A stretch of 11,577 bases of DNA, taken from assembly GCA_934662525.1 (NCBI GenBank), contig CAKUKJ010000038.1, forward strand, positions 1 to 11,577, given 5' to 3'. Below, one piece after another: positions 1-7,275 of this stretch (position 1 is the first letter of the stretch; every line of letters starts with the position of its first letter). The notes beneath the pieces are model-generated. The model searched no databases and was not told the origin of the DNA. It worked only from the letters and a program-made list of their open reading frames with translations. The position numbers and the translations under genes are program-made. Origin of the DNA: an uncultured Coriobacteriales bacterium (lineage in GTDB: Bacteria > Actinomycetota > Coriobacteriia > Coriobacteriales > UMGS124).

Positions 1-1
1 C

Positions 2-469
2 CGCGAGCTAGCCTACAACGGCTTCAAGCAGCTCTTTTGCACGGTGGGCTTTGTGGTGCTGGGCACGCTTGTGCTGCAAAACCTGCCGTTGGGCATCACC
101 GACAGCTCGCTTGTGATCTTTCGGGTGCTCTGCGTGGGATATGGCCTGTACGCCCTGGCAAACACCATGATGCTCGTCTTGCTGTACTTTGAGGACTACA
201 CGGGGGCCCTGCTTGCATGCGCGGCGTTTGCCGTCGTGTCGATCGCGGGCACCCTTGTGCAGATCGCCCTGTTTGGCATGAACTACATGGGCGTGGGATT
301 TGCCCTGGGTTCTATGGCGTTTTACCTGCTTGCGTACGCGCGCCTGGAATGGTACACGCGCCGGCTGCCATACTTTCTGCTCGGCCGCCAGGCGCTTGTG
401 CCGCATGAGGAGTCGGGCCCCCTTGCGCGGCTGTGCGCCAGGTTTCAAGAAGACGAGGATGAGCGATGA
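2..469 (+). CDS. pelG: PelG-like exopolysaccharide exporter, C-terminal part (5' end outside window)
   Basis: The reading frame is open from the first bases, so this is the 3' end of a longer gene; about 155 residues are visible. They form hydrophobic segments separated by short loops: one near the left edge, one around the FRVLCVGYGLYALANTM stretch, one in the ALLACAAFAVVSIAG region, and one around GVGFALGSMAFYLLAYARLEW. A basic, non-membrane tail (RRLPYFLLGRQ) and an acidic end follow. The pattern of a membrane segment ending in YFEDY and a short cytosolic tail fits the last helices of PelG, the 12-helix inner-membrane protein that moves Pel polysaccharide across the membrane. The four downstream genes are often found beside pelF/pelG in Gram-positive bacteria, which supports the call. 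The stop overlaps the next start as ATGA. Only the C-terminus is visible, so another multi-helix polysaccharide transporter remains possible. Confidence 0.7.
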   Translation, partial: RELAYNGFKQLFCTVGFVVLGTLVLQNLPLGITDSSLVIFRVLCVGYGLYALANTMMLVLLYFEDYTGALLACAAFAVVSIAGTLVQIALFGMNYMGVGFALGSMAFYLLAYARLEWYTRRLPYFLLGRQALVPHEESGPLARLCARFQEDEDER

Positions 470-2382
470 CGACCAACGATGCTATGGAGAAAACCTCGGG
501 CATGGCGCGGAGCATGGCTGCTGCCGGGACGTGCTCGCGCCGCGCGTTCTGCGCGCTTGCGGGCGCGGGCGCTCTTGCCTTGGCGGCCGGCCTTGCCGGG
601 TGCGGCGAGCAGGACGAGGAGCAGGGCGCGGGCGAGGCGTCGCAAGAGGACGCGTCCTCCTCGCGTGCGGTTGCCAAGCAGGAGGCGGGCGACTACACCC
701 TGCGCGATCGCGACGCGATATACGCCGACGACGACGAGACGAGCGTGGTGTGCATGTACCTCACGGTGCGCCGGGGCAACTCCGGCGAGAGCACCGACCA
801 CACCTGGGAGGAGGTCGACGCCCACTCCAAGTACTGGTACCGCGAGCAGGGTATAGAGCAGTACGCCTGCGAGGCCATCCTGCAGGTGGGTGACGAGGTG
901 GGGCCCCTGCCCGAAGAGCTTGGCTACACGGCCGTCGCCCCCAACGCCACGGTCGTCATCCGCGGCCAGTCGTCGTCGTATTACTCGCAGAAGAACTACA
1001 AGGTCAAGCTCAAGAAGGACAAGGGCACCTGGCGCAACCAGAGGACGATCAACCTCAACAAGCACCAGCAAGACGGCATGCGCTTCCGCAACAAGCTCGC
1101 CTTCGACCTGCTCAAGACCATCCCCCAAACCACGGCCTGCCGCACGCAGTTCGTGCACCTCTACGTGCGCGACCAGACCGAGGGCGATGCCGACGCACTC
1201 TTTGAGGATTACGGCCTGTACACCCAGGTAGAGCAGCTCAACAAGACATACCTCAGATACCACGACCTCGACCAGTACGGGCAGCTGTACAAGATCGAGT
1301 CGTTTGAGTACTACCGGTATCCCGACGCGCTCAAGCTCAAGACCGACCCCACGTTTGACGAGGGCGCGTTCAGCGCGGTGCTGGAGTCCAAGGGCGACGA
1401 CGACCACACGAAGCTGCTTGCCATGCTCGACGCGGTAAACGACTACGCGACGCCCATTGAGGACACGCTTGCCAAATGGTTCGACGTCGAGAACCTCGTG
1501 TACTGGATGGCGTTTCACATGCTTGTCGGCAATTACGACGTTCAGTCGCGCAACGCCTTTCTGTACAGCCCGCAGAACCTCGAGAAGTTCTTCTTGCTGT
1601 CATGGGACAACGACGGCTGCCTGTTCCGCACAGAATGGGATGTGCGCGGCCGTGTGGAGGGGGCGTTTTGGGAGCGCGGCGTGAGCAACTACTGGGGCCA
1701 GGTGCTCTTCAACCGTGCGCTCAGGGTTGAGAGCTTTCGCGAGGCGCTCGATGCGGCTGTGCAGGATTTGATGACAAACCATCTGGGGCAAGAGCGGTTG
1801 GAGGAGATGGTGCGGGGCTATCGCGCGACGGTGGAGCCTTTTGTGTACGAGCAGCCCGACATGCTGAACGCCCCCTTGACCGCCGAACGCTACGACGAGG
1901 TGGCTCAGGCCATCCCCATCGAGCCTGCGCTTAACTACGAGAGCTATCTGGAGTCGCTCGAAAAGCCCCTGCCGTTCTTTATCGGCACGCCCGAGCTCGA
2001 CGGCGACACGCTTGCCATGAGCTGGGACGCCTCGTATGACTTTGACGCCGAGGCGATTACGTACCAGGCGACGCTCGCCCGAGATTGCGATTTCGCAGAC
2101 GTCGTCGCCTCGCAAGGTACGCTCACGGTGCCGCAGCTCAGCGTCGACAACCCAGGGCCCGGGCAGTATTTTCTCGAGGTTGAGGCCACCAATGCATCGG
2201 GTTTCACGCAGGTGGCGTTCGATTGCTACGTCCGTACCGATGACAACGCCCTCGGCAAGGTGTACGGCACATTGTGCTTCTACATCATGGAGGACGGCAG
2301 CGTGGTGCTTGAAGACGGCGTGGGCGACGGCACGTCTGACGTCGCGGCCTCTGCCGACGATGACGAGGCCGGTGATGCGTGA
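466..2382 (+). CDS. CotH kinase family protein, Tat-type lipoprotein
   Basis: The 638-residue protein belongs to the CotH family of atypical secreted protein kinases, typified by Bacillus spore-coat CotH. The N-terminus has a twin-arginine motif (SRRAF, residues 24-28), a hydrophobic stretch and a lipobox LAGC with the modifiable cysteine at 46. It should be exported, probably by Tat, and anchored on the outer face of the membrane. A Ser/Glu-rich linker (about 47-75) follows. Kinase hallmarks are RGQSS at 166-170 with lysines at 176-181 (ATP-binding loop), GLYTQVEQLNKTYL around 250-263, NYDVQSRNAFLY around 356-367, and the metal-binding-type WDND at 380-383. Residues about 500-590 look like a fibronectin-III-type fold, and the last 20 residues are acidic. 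The start overlaps the pelG stop (ATGA); ATG codon 7 is an alternative. The substrate is unknown. Location in a polysaccharide operon suggests a surface or matrix target. Confidence 0.88.
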   Translation: MTTNDAMEKTSGMARSMAAAGTCSRRAFCALAGAGALALAAGLAGCGEQDEEQGAGEASQEDASSSRAVAKQEAGDYTLRDRDAIYADDDETSVVCMYLTVRRGNSGESTDHTWEEVDAHSKYWYREQGIEQYACEAILQVGDEVGPLPEELGYTAVAPNATVVIRGQSSSYYSQKNYKVKLKKDKGTWRNQRTINLNKHQQDGMRFRNKLAFDLLKTIPQTTACRTQFVHLYVRDQTEGDADALFEDYGLYTQVEQLNKTYLRYHDLDQYGQLYKIESFEYYRYPDALKLKTDPTFDEGAFSAVLESKGDDDHTKLLAMLDAVNDYATPIEDTLAKWFDVENLVYWMAFHMLVGNYDVQSRNAFLYSPQNLEKFFLLSWDNDGCLFRTEWDVRGRVEGAFWERGVSNYWGQVLFNRALRVESFREALDAAVQDLMTNHLGQERLEEMVRGYRATVEPFVYEQPDMLNAPLTAERYDEVAQAIPIEPALNYESYLESLEKPLPFFIGTPELDGDTLAMSWDASYDFDAEAITYQATLARDCDFADVVASQGTLTVPQLSVDNPGPGQYFLEVEATNASGFTQVAFDCYVRTDDNALGKVYGTLCFYIMEDGSVVLEDGVGDGTSDVAASADDDEAGDA

Positions 2383-3191
2383 TGGCCTCACGGCTCTTTT
2401 CTGGCATGCTGCGTCATGCGGGCGCATCGGCAGATGCCTCGCAGCATGGGCGGTCGCCCGCTCGTCGCTTCCGCAACGAGTGGAAGTACTACCTGTCGCT
2501 GTGGGACGCCTCCGCCGTCCGATCGCGGCTGGCAGACGTGCTTGCCCATGACGCGCACGCTCCCGAGGGCGGCTACACCATCCGCAGCCTGTACTTCGAC
2601 GACTATTGGGACAGCGCCTATCACGACAAGATCGCGGGCGTGCAGCATCGCACGAAGTGGCGCGTGCGCATCTATAACTACTCCGACGCCACCATCAAGC
2701 TCGAGCGCAAGGTGAAGGACGGCCCCTACATCTTCAAGCAGGATGCCCGCCTCACGCGTGAGGAGTTCGACCGTTTGATGGAGGGCGACTACGGCTTCCT
2801 GCTCGCCAGCACCCAGCAGCTGTGCCGCGAGTTCTATGTGGCGTGCGTGAGCCAGGTCGTGCGTCCCAAGGTGGTTGTGGACTACGAGCGTGAGCCGTTT
2901 GTGTACGATGCGGGCACGGTGCGCGTCACGTTCGACGCAAACCTGCGCGCGGCTGCCCCCACGGCCGACATCTTCAACCCCGACCTGCCCACCTACGGCG
3001 TGCTGCCCTTCGGCAAGACGATCATGGAGGTCAAGTTCACCGAGTTCTTTCCGCAGTTCGTGAAAGAGCTGCTGCCGCCGGGGGCACACGATTTGTCGGC
3101 CATCTCGAAGTACGTGTTGTGCTACGAGCGCATGCATCATGTCTCCGACACGCTCTCGATGCTGAACAAATCAGAAAAGACCTGGTACTGA
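2382..3191 (+). CDS. VTC-domain polyphosphate polymerase family protein
   Basis: The 269-residue soluble protein is a VTC domain of the triphosphate tunnel metalloenzyme superfamily. In yeast Vtc4 this domain makes polyphosphate from ATP. The tunnel-lining charged motifs appear in the expected order: RNEWKYYL (31-38), YTIRSLYFDD (65-74), KWRVRIYN with its R-x-R pair (92-99), IKLERK (105-110), FKQDARLTREEFDRL (118-132), VVVDYEREPF (164-173), RVTFD (181-185) and the metal-binding E-x-K of IMEVKF (214-219). There is no SPX domain and no membrane helix, unlike the eukaryotic protein. Any membrane translocation would need a partner, and the adjacent DUF4956 gene is the obvious candidate. The ATG overlaps the upstream TGA by one base (TGATG), implying coupling to the CotH gene; a GTG one codon earlier is also open. 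Enzyme activity is inferred from the family and not shown here. Confidence 0.87.
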   Translation: MASRLFSGMLRHAGASADASQHGRSPARRFRNEWKYYLSLWDASAVRSRLADVLAHDAHAPEGGYTIRSLYFDDYWDSAYHDKIAGVQHRTKWRVRIYNYSDATIKLERKVKDGPYIFKQDARLTREEFDRLMEGDYGFLLASTQQLCREFYVACVSQVVRPKVVVDYEREPFVYDAGTVRVTFDANLRAAAPTADIFNPDLPTYGVLPFGKTIMEVKFTEFFPQFVKELLPPGAHDLSAISKYVLCYERMHHVSDTLSMLNKSEKTWY

Positions 3192-3253
3192 CGGCGCTTG
3201 ACAATCTCTTCGCCGGGTGCCGCCTCGTTTGAGCCTTCTGAAAGGAAACGCCT

Positions 3254-3937
3254 ATGAGCTTCCAAGACTTCTTTAAGAACTCGGTGTGGGAGGACTTCCT
3301 CTCCCGGTCGGCCGTCACGGCCGACACCGTTGTCTCGATGGTGGGGGCGCTGCTGGTCGCGCTTGTGCTGGGCCTCTTCATCTACGCGGTGTACCGCAAG
3401 TTCTTCGGCGGAGTGGTGTTCTCCCGTTCGTTTGCCACGACGCTCGTGGGCATGTGCGTGCTCACCTGCATGGTGACGCTTGCCATCTCCACCAACGTCG
3501 TCATCTCGCTGGGCATGGTGGGTGCCCTGTCCATCGTGCGCTACCGCACTGCGGTGAAAGACCCGATGGACCTCCTGTACCTCTTCTGGTCGATAACTGT
3601 GGGCATCACGGCCGGCGCCAACCTCTACGTGCTCGCCATCGCCGCGAGCCTCATCATGCTCGCGCTCGTGTGGGTGCTCTACGTGCGCCAGCGCTCCGGG
3701 CAGATTTACCTCATGGTGGTGCACTACGAGGGCGACCTGGTGGGCGACGAGGTGCTGCGTGTGTTGGGCGGCGTGAAGCACCAGCTCAAGAGCTCCACGC
3801 TGCGCAAGGGCACGACGGAGATGATCGTGGAGGTGTTCTGCCGCGACGACAAGACCGCCTTCACCGAGAAAGTCCAGTCCCTGGCCGGCGTGAAGGATGT
3901 GACGCTTGTCCAATACAACGGCGAATACCATGGGTAA
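3254..3937 (+). CDS. DUF4956 family membrane protein
   Basis: The 227-residue protein has the DUF4956 signature GMVGALSIVRYRTAVKDPMD at residues 87-106, followed by LLYLFWSITVGI. Membrane segments are visible at about 25-47, 58-78, 83-95, 106-121 and 123-144. A soluble C-terminal domain (about 150-225) has alternating beta-like strands and resembles a small regulatory alpha/beta fold. The biochemical function of the family is not established. DUF4956 genes repeatedly neighbour VTC-domain and CotH genes, as here, so a complex with the VTC protein is plausible; a role as the membrane conduit for polyphosphate is my inference. A purine-rich ribosome site (aaagga, 3241-3246) lies seven bases before the ATG. 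The 62-base gap upstream is the only real gap in this operon. The end overlaps the next gene by 8 nt. Confidence 0.88.
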   Translation: MSFQDFFKNSVWEDFLSRSAVTADTVVSMVGALLVALVLGLFIYAVYRKFFGGVVFSRSFATTLVGMCVLTCMVTLAISTNVVISLGMVGALSIVRYRTAVKDPMDLLYLFWSITVGITAGANLYVLAIAASLIMLALVWVLYVRQRSGQIYLMVVHYEGDLVGDEVLRVLGGVKHQLKSSTLRKGTTEMIVEVFCRDDKTAFTEKVQSLAGVKDVTLVQYNGEYHG

Positions 3938-5324
3938 GGAAGACTTCCGTAGGGGAAGGGGCGTGCCGATGACGCTGCTTATCGTGGGCGCGTTGCTGGC
4001 CGTGGCGGCGGTTGCCCTTGCGGTGTATGTGAAGAGCCTGGGATTCTCGGCCTCCTTGTCCTATGAGGCTGCAGACGAGAACCCGCTCATGGGCTTTGCC
4101 GCCCGGGCCGACAATCCCGACGCTGCCGCCAGCGAGCAGCTTGTATATATAGATGTGACCTGGGCCGACTGGGAGCCTGAGGAAGGCGAGTTCGACACGG
4201 CCGGCCTTGCCCGGCGCATGCATGTGGACGAGTATCGCAAGCAGGGCAAACATGCCGTGCTGCGCTTCGTGTGCGACGTGCCGGGCGACGAGCGCCACAT
4301 GGACATCCCCCAGTGGCTCTACGACGAGACGGGCGACGGCGTTTTCTACGACAACGACTACGGCCAGGGCTACTCGCCGGTCTACGAGAACAAGACGTTC
4401 ATGGAAGCGCACGCCAAGGCGATTGCGGCGCTGGGCGCATGGGCGAGCAAGGACGCGTTCGTCTCATATGTCGAGCTGGGGAGCTTGGGGCATTGGGGCG
4501 AGTGGCACACCGACACGAGCTCCGGCGTGCCCGCCATGCCTTCCGAGGACGTGTGCCGGGAGTATGTGAGCCAGTACACGGCCGCGTTCCCGTCGGCGAA
4601 ACTGCTCATGCGGCGCAACTATACCGTGGGCGCCGAGGTGGGGGCCGGCGTGTACAACGACATGGTGGGCGCGGCCGAAGACACGCAGGAGTGGCTTTCC
4701 TGGCAATCCGACGGCGGGGCTTACGAGTCGCTTGGCCGCACGCTGACGTACCGGCCGGTGAGCGAGATATGGCAGACTGCGCCTGTGGGCGGCGAGTTCA
4801 CAAGCTCGTTCGACTACAACTACATGCTCGGCGAGAACCTCCAGGAGACGCTGCGGCTTGTCGCCGACTCTCACATGACGTTCGTGGGACCGCACTACCC
4901 CAAGTCCGGCGAGGCCGATGAGGCCGCCGTGGCGCAGGTGCGCGGCGAGCTGGGATATCGCATATGGGTTTCAAAGGTCTCCGGCACGTTCAACCCCCTC
5001 ACGCGCTGCTGGGAGATTCACATGACCTGGCAAAACGACGGGGCGACGCCGCTCTATTGGAGCTGGCCCGTCACGCTCGAGATGCGCGATGCCGCAGGCG
5101 AGCTCGTCTACAAAGTGGACCTGCCGCTCGATTTGGCGGAGCTGGGCTCGGGCGAGTCATGCGAGGTGGAGGCGTCGGTCCCCTTCGACCAACGCTACTG
5201 GGACGGCTTCTCGCTTGCCATCGGCATCACCGACCCTCTCACCGGCGACTATGCCGTGCGCCTCTCCCAAAGTGAGGCCTACGAGGACGGGCTCAACGTG
5301 GTGTACGAGAACAAGGGGAGATAG
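3930..5324 (+). CDS. DUF4832 domain protein, membrane-anchored glycosidase-like
   Basis: The 464-residue protein begins with a basic segment, then one hydrophobic helix (about residues 15-34), giving an N-terminal signal anchor with the rest outside the cell. The body matches DUF4832 proteins, which resemble glycosidase TIM barrels. NPLMGF (51-56) opens the domain. VYIDVTWADWEPEEGEFD resembles the barrel strands of clan GH-A enzymes. VELGSLGHWGEWH (181-193) carries glutamates E182 and E191, which are candidate catalytic residues. GYRIWVSKVSG (342-352) precedes a C-terminal beta-sandwich. No substrate is known. As the last gene of the polysaccharide operon it could cut, trim or bind the exported glycan, perhaps filling the PelA hydrolase role. 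The start is uncertain. ATG 3930 overlaps the upstream stop by 8 nt and keeps the basic N-terminus. ATG 3969 has a better purine tract (3951-3960) and still includes the helix. Confidence 0.82.
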   Translation: MGKEDFRRGRGVPMTLLIVGALLAVAAVALAVYVKSLGFSASLSYEAADENPLMGFAARADNPDAAASEQLVYIDVTWADWEPEEGEFDTAGLARRMHVDEYRKQGKHAVLRFVCDVPGDERHMDIPQWLYDETGDGVFYDNDYGQGYSPVYENKTFMEAHAKAIAALGAWASKDAFVSYVELGSLGHWGEWHTDTSSGVPAMPSEDVCREYVSQYTAAFPSAKLLMRRNYTVGAEVGAGVYNDMVGAAEDTQEWLSWQSDGGAYESLGRTLTYRPVSEIWQTAPVGGEFTSSFDYNYMLGENLQETLRLVADSHMTFVGPHYPKSGEADEAAVAQVRGELGYRIWVSKVSGTFNPLTRCWEIHMTWQNDGATPLYWSWPVTLEMRDAAGELVYKVDLPLDLAELGSGESCEVEASVPFDQRYWDGFSLAIGITDPLTGDYAVRLSQSEAYEDGLNVVYENKGR

Positions 5325-5390
5325 GGATGGCCGTGGGCGGCGGTCGTCTTCCCTGTTCGGGTCGCCACGTCGCCGTGCGCGCCAATCGGG

Positions 5391-5396
5391 TACAAT
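5391..5396 (+). promoter_or_regulatory. Candidate -10 element for the Uma2 gene
   Basis: TACAAT lies 39 bases before the ATG and matches the sigma-70 -10 consensus at five of six positions. The region 17 bases upstream (about 5368-5373) does not resemble TTGACA, so the promoter is weak or the match is fortuitous. The 111-base gap after the DUF4832 gene holds no other recognisable signal and no hairpin with a T-run. Confidence 0.3.
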
Positions 5397-5435
5397 GCCG
5401 GTAGATTGAGGGCACCGAGAGGAAAGAGGTTCGCC

Positions 5436-5999
5436 ATGCCGCTGCCGCAGGAGGTCTATCAGACAGCGCAAGATTACTGGGCTTTGCCTGAGGGTGAGCG
5501 CGCCGAGCTTATCGACGGGGTCCTGTACGCCATGACGCCGCCGAACAGGAGGCATCAGGATATCGTAACAAACCTGGCTCGCCTCCTAGGCAATTTTATT
5601 GCCGAGAACGGGGGCCCTTGCAGGGCTTACGTGTCTCCCTTTGCTGTCAACCTGAATGCCGATGACACGACATACGTGGAGCCAGACGTGCTCGTCGTCT
5701 GCGACCCCTCGAAGCTCACCGACCGCGGATGCGAGGGTGCGCCCGATTTTGTCGCCGAGGTCGTCTCCCCTTCAAGCCGGAGCATGGATTACGTCAAGAA
5801 AACCGCGCTCTACCTGGACGCGGGCGTGCGCGAGTACTGGATAATCGACCCTGCCCGCTCGATGACGACCGTCTACCATTTTGGCGACGAAGGCCACGAG
5901 GACCGCTACGCCCGCATCATCTACCCCTTCAACGTCGAGGTGCCCGTGGGCATCTACGCAGGTAAGCTGGCAATCACCGTGCAAGATTTGCTGGTCTAG
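5436..5999 (+). CDS. Uma2 family endonuclease-like protein (DUF820)
   Basis: The 187-residue protein has the usual length of Uma2/DUF820 proteins, a PD-(D/E)XK nuclease-like family that expands in many bacterial genomes. Family marks are ERAELIDGVLYAMTPP (21-36), HQDIVTNLARLL (40-51), YVEPDVLVVCD with the acidic D84 (80-90), APDFVAEVVSPSSRSMDY with E108 (102-119), KKTALYLDAGVREYWIIDP (121-139), and a closing strand and helix ending VQDLL. The acidic residues and the lysine pair at 121-122 are where the nuclease centre is expected. Physiological substrates of the family are unknown. ATG 5436 is chosen because a purine-rich ribosome site (gaggaaagagg, about 5419-5429) sits just upstream; a TTG at 5406 is open but unsupported. 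The gene is separate from the polysaccharide operon and ends in the stop codon of the convergent kinase gene. Its GC content looks lower than that of its neighbours, consistent with accessory origin. Confidence 0.88.
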   Translation: MPLPQEVYQTAQDYWALPEGERAELIDGVLYAMTPPNRRHQDIVTNLARLLGNFIAENGGPCRAYVSPFAVNLNADDTTYVEPDVLVVCDPSKLTDRGCEGAPDFVAEVVSPSSRSMDYVKKTALYLDAGVREYWIIDPARSMTTVYHFGDEGHEDRYARIIYPFNVEVPVGIYAGKLAITVQDLLV

Positions 6000-7081
6000 C
6001 CCAGCAGGGCTTCTACCTGCCTGTTCTTGAGGCGGTTCACGGTCTCGAGCTTCCAAGCGGGGTAGTCCAAACCGGGGTCTGCATACTCGAAGTCTTTGAG
6101 CCCGATGAGCTTGGCGCGGATTTGGGGCGTCATGAGCTGCCGGGCGATGCCGACGAAGTCGTTGCCGATCTTGGGACCGATCATAGACACGTACTGCTCG
6201 AAGTCGTCGTGCTCCATCATCATGGGCAGGCAGGCCATGTTGTGGTCGAACAACGGCGCCATCCGGAGAATCTCTCCCGTTTCGTTGTCCACCATGAAGC
6301 CGTAGTTGCCGGCGTGCCGGTCGACGTTTGCCATGATGGCGTCCATCGCCACCATCTCGCGGAAGTTCTCCTCACAGCCGTGGGCGGCGGTGAACTCGAG
6401 CATGTCGTCAATGTCAAACGTTCGGCTGAAGAACCGATGGGCGGCGACGAAACCCTCCTTCTCTGAGGTGAACAGCGGGCATTTGCAGGCTAGCTTGCCG
6501 TGGAATTTGAGAAGCGCGTAGGGGACGTGGCTTACCTTCGCCGCTGTGAGCAATTGGGCGGCCAACGCCTCGGAATAGGGTTCGAAGCCAGCGTTGGCAT
6601 ATCCAGATGAGCCACGTTTAAGCAGGTAGATGCCTGTATCATCGCGTATCCAGCACTTGGCGAACGAGCCTGAGGTTGCAAACTCCGGCGAGGTGGGCGA
6701 GTTGGCGCGGCCGTACATGCCCGTTCCGTCGAACGCGATACGCGCGATGACGTCGTCGAAGGGGTTGCGGTAGAGCGACACATCGGCCCAGGTCAGCGGC
6801 TCGTCCTCGCGCTTCATCCAGAACGTGTCGGTGAGGGAGAGGCAGCGCGAAGCCTCGATGAAATTATGGCGGGGAATCATGCCAAGCTCGCGCAAGACTC
6901 TTTCGATCGAGGTGCGGTGCCTGGCGATACGGCGACTGTCTATTCAATCGTTGATGTCGATGAACCCATAGGGCAAGTATGCATCAAGCTGCTCGACTTT
7001 GTCATAGTAGTATTCGCCAAGGCCCTCGCGCTCCCTATACGTCGCGACGACCTTGTCCTTGTTCATCAGCTGGTAAAGCAT
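5996..7081 (-). pseudogene. HipA/CtkA-like protein kinase, interrupted by an in-frame TGA
   Basis: Read from ATG 7081 the frame gives 361 codons, the length I expect for this HipA-like kinase family, but codon 46 is TGA (6946-6944). The 45 residues before it (MLYQLMNKDKVV through FIDIND) and the 315 after it (IDSRRIARHRTSIERVL onward) are in the same frame and read as one protein. Relatives I recall have tryptophan at this point, so a TGG to TGA change is likely. The kinase core is intact: SLTDTFWMK, TSPEFATSGSFAKCWIRD (nucleotide-binding region), LLKRG, the catalytic-loop motif NVDRHAGN, and the metal-binding APLFDHN. An excellent ribosome site, AGGAGGT, lies five bases upstream of the ATG. 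The fragment from TTG 6895 or ATG 6880 could still be made as a roughly 295-300 residue protein keeping the catalytic loop. No antitoxin-like partner is adjacent. Readthrough, recent decay or a sequencing error all remain possible. Confidence 0.8.
6944..6946 (-). other. In-frame TGA interrupting the HipA-like kinase
   Basis: The plus strand reads tca here, which is TGA on the coding strand. Flanking codons give FIDIND before it and IDSRRIARHR after it with no frame change. A single base change (TGA to TGG) would restore a continuous 361-residue kinase. Confidence 0.85.
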
Positions 7082-7086
7082 CCCGC

Positions 7087-7093
7087 ACCTCCT
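7087..7093 (-). promoter_or_regulatory. Strong ribosome binding site of the interrupted kinase gene
   Basis: The coding strand reads AGGAGGT five bases before ATG 7081. This near-perfect anti-16S match fixes the start of the full-length gene and argues that the N-terminal fragment is genuine coding sequence. Neither TTG 6895 nor ATG 6880 has a comparable site. Confidence 0.8.
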
Positions 7094-7110
7094 TGCGCAA
7101 GCGTTTCTCC

Positions 7111-7116
7111 AGTATA
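7111..7116 (-). promoter_or_regulatory. Candidate -10 element for the kinase gene
   Basis: The minus strand reads TATACT, a five-of-six match to the -10 consensus, placed to give a leader of about 20 bases that contains the ribosome site. No good -35 hexamer stands at the right distance, so support is limited. Confidence 0.3.
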
Positions 7117-7236
7117 TGCCATCCAACACGCCTGCTCAGAGGGTTCACAATCAACCTAGAATACGTTGGTGTGCTGGGCTGACACATCTATCTTCAGGAC
7201 ATTTGGTTCTGCACTGATTTGCGCGGGCGAGAAACC

Positions 7237-7245
7237 TGCTACGCT
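7237..7245 (+). promoter_or_regulatory. Candidate extended -10 promoter for the HAD hydrolase gene
   Basis: TGC followed by TACGCT forms an extended -10 element (TGn plus hexamer) 30 bases before ATG 7276. A TTGCGC at 7219-7224 is a possible -35 but with a short 15-base spacer. The 194-base gap 7082-7275 separates two divergent genes and should hold both promoters; nothing else in it is recognisable. Confidence 0.3.
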
Positions 7246-7275
7246 TACACGCTGCCCTAGACCGTCCGTTTCTCG

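Noticed and set aside
445..1518. A 357-residue antisense open frame over the CotH gene
   Set aside because: It is a Leu/Val/Arg-rich shadow with no recognisable motif; the plus-strand CotH frame has clear kinase motifs and coupled starts.
3198..3203. TTGACA in the gap before the DUF4956 gene as an internal promoter
   Set aside because: It is a perfect -35 hexamer, but the bases 16-18 further on are GC-rich with no -10-like sequence, so an internal promoter is not supported.
5436..7081. The Uma2 and HipA-like genes as a toxin-antitoxin pair
   Set aside because: They are convergent, not co-transcribed. There is no HipB-like DNA-binding protein, and Uma2 proteins are not known antitoxins.
7142..7156. 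Short inverted repeat ggtt/aacc between the divergent kinase and HAD genes as an operator
   Set aside because: The arms are only four bases and nothing ties the site to a regulator; none is encoded nearby.
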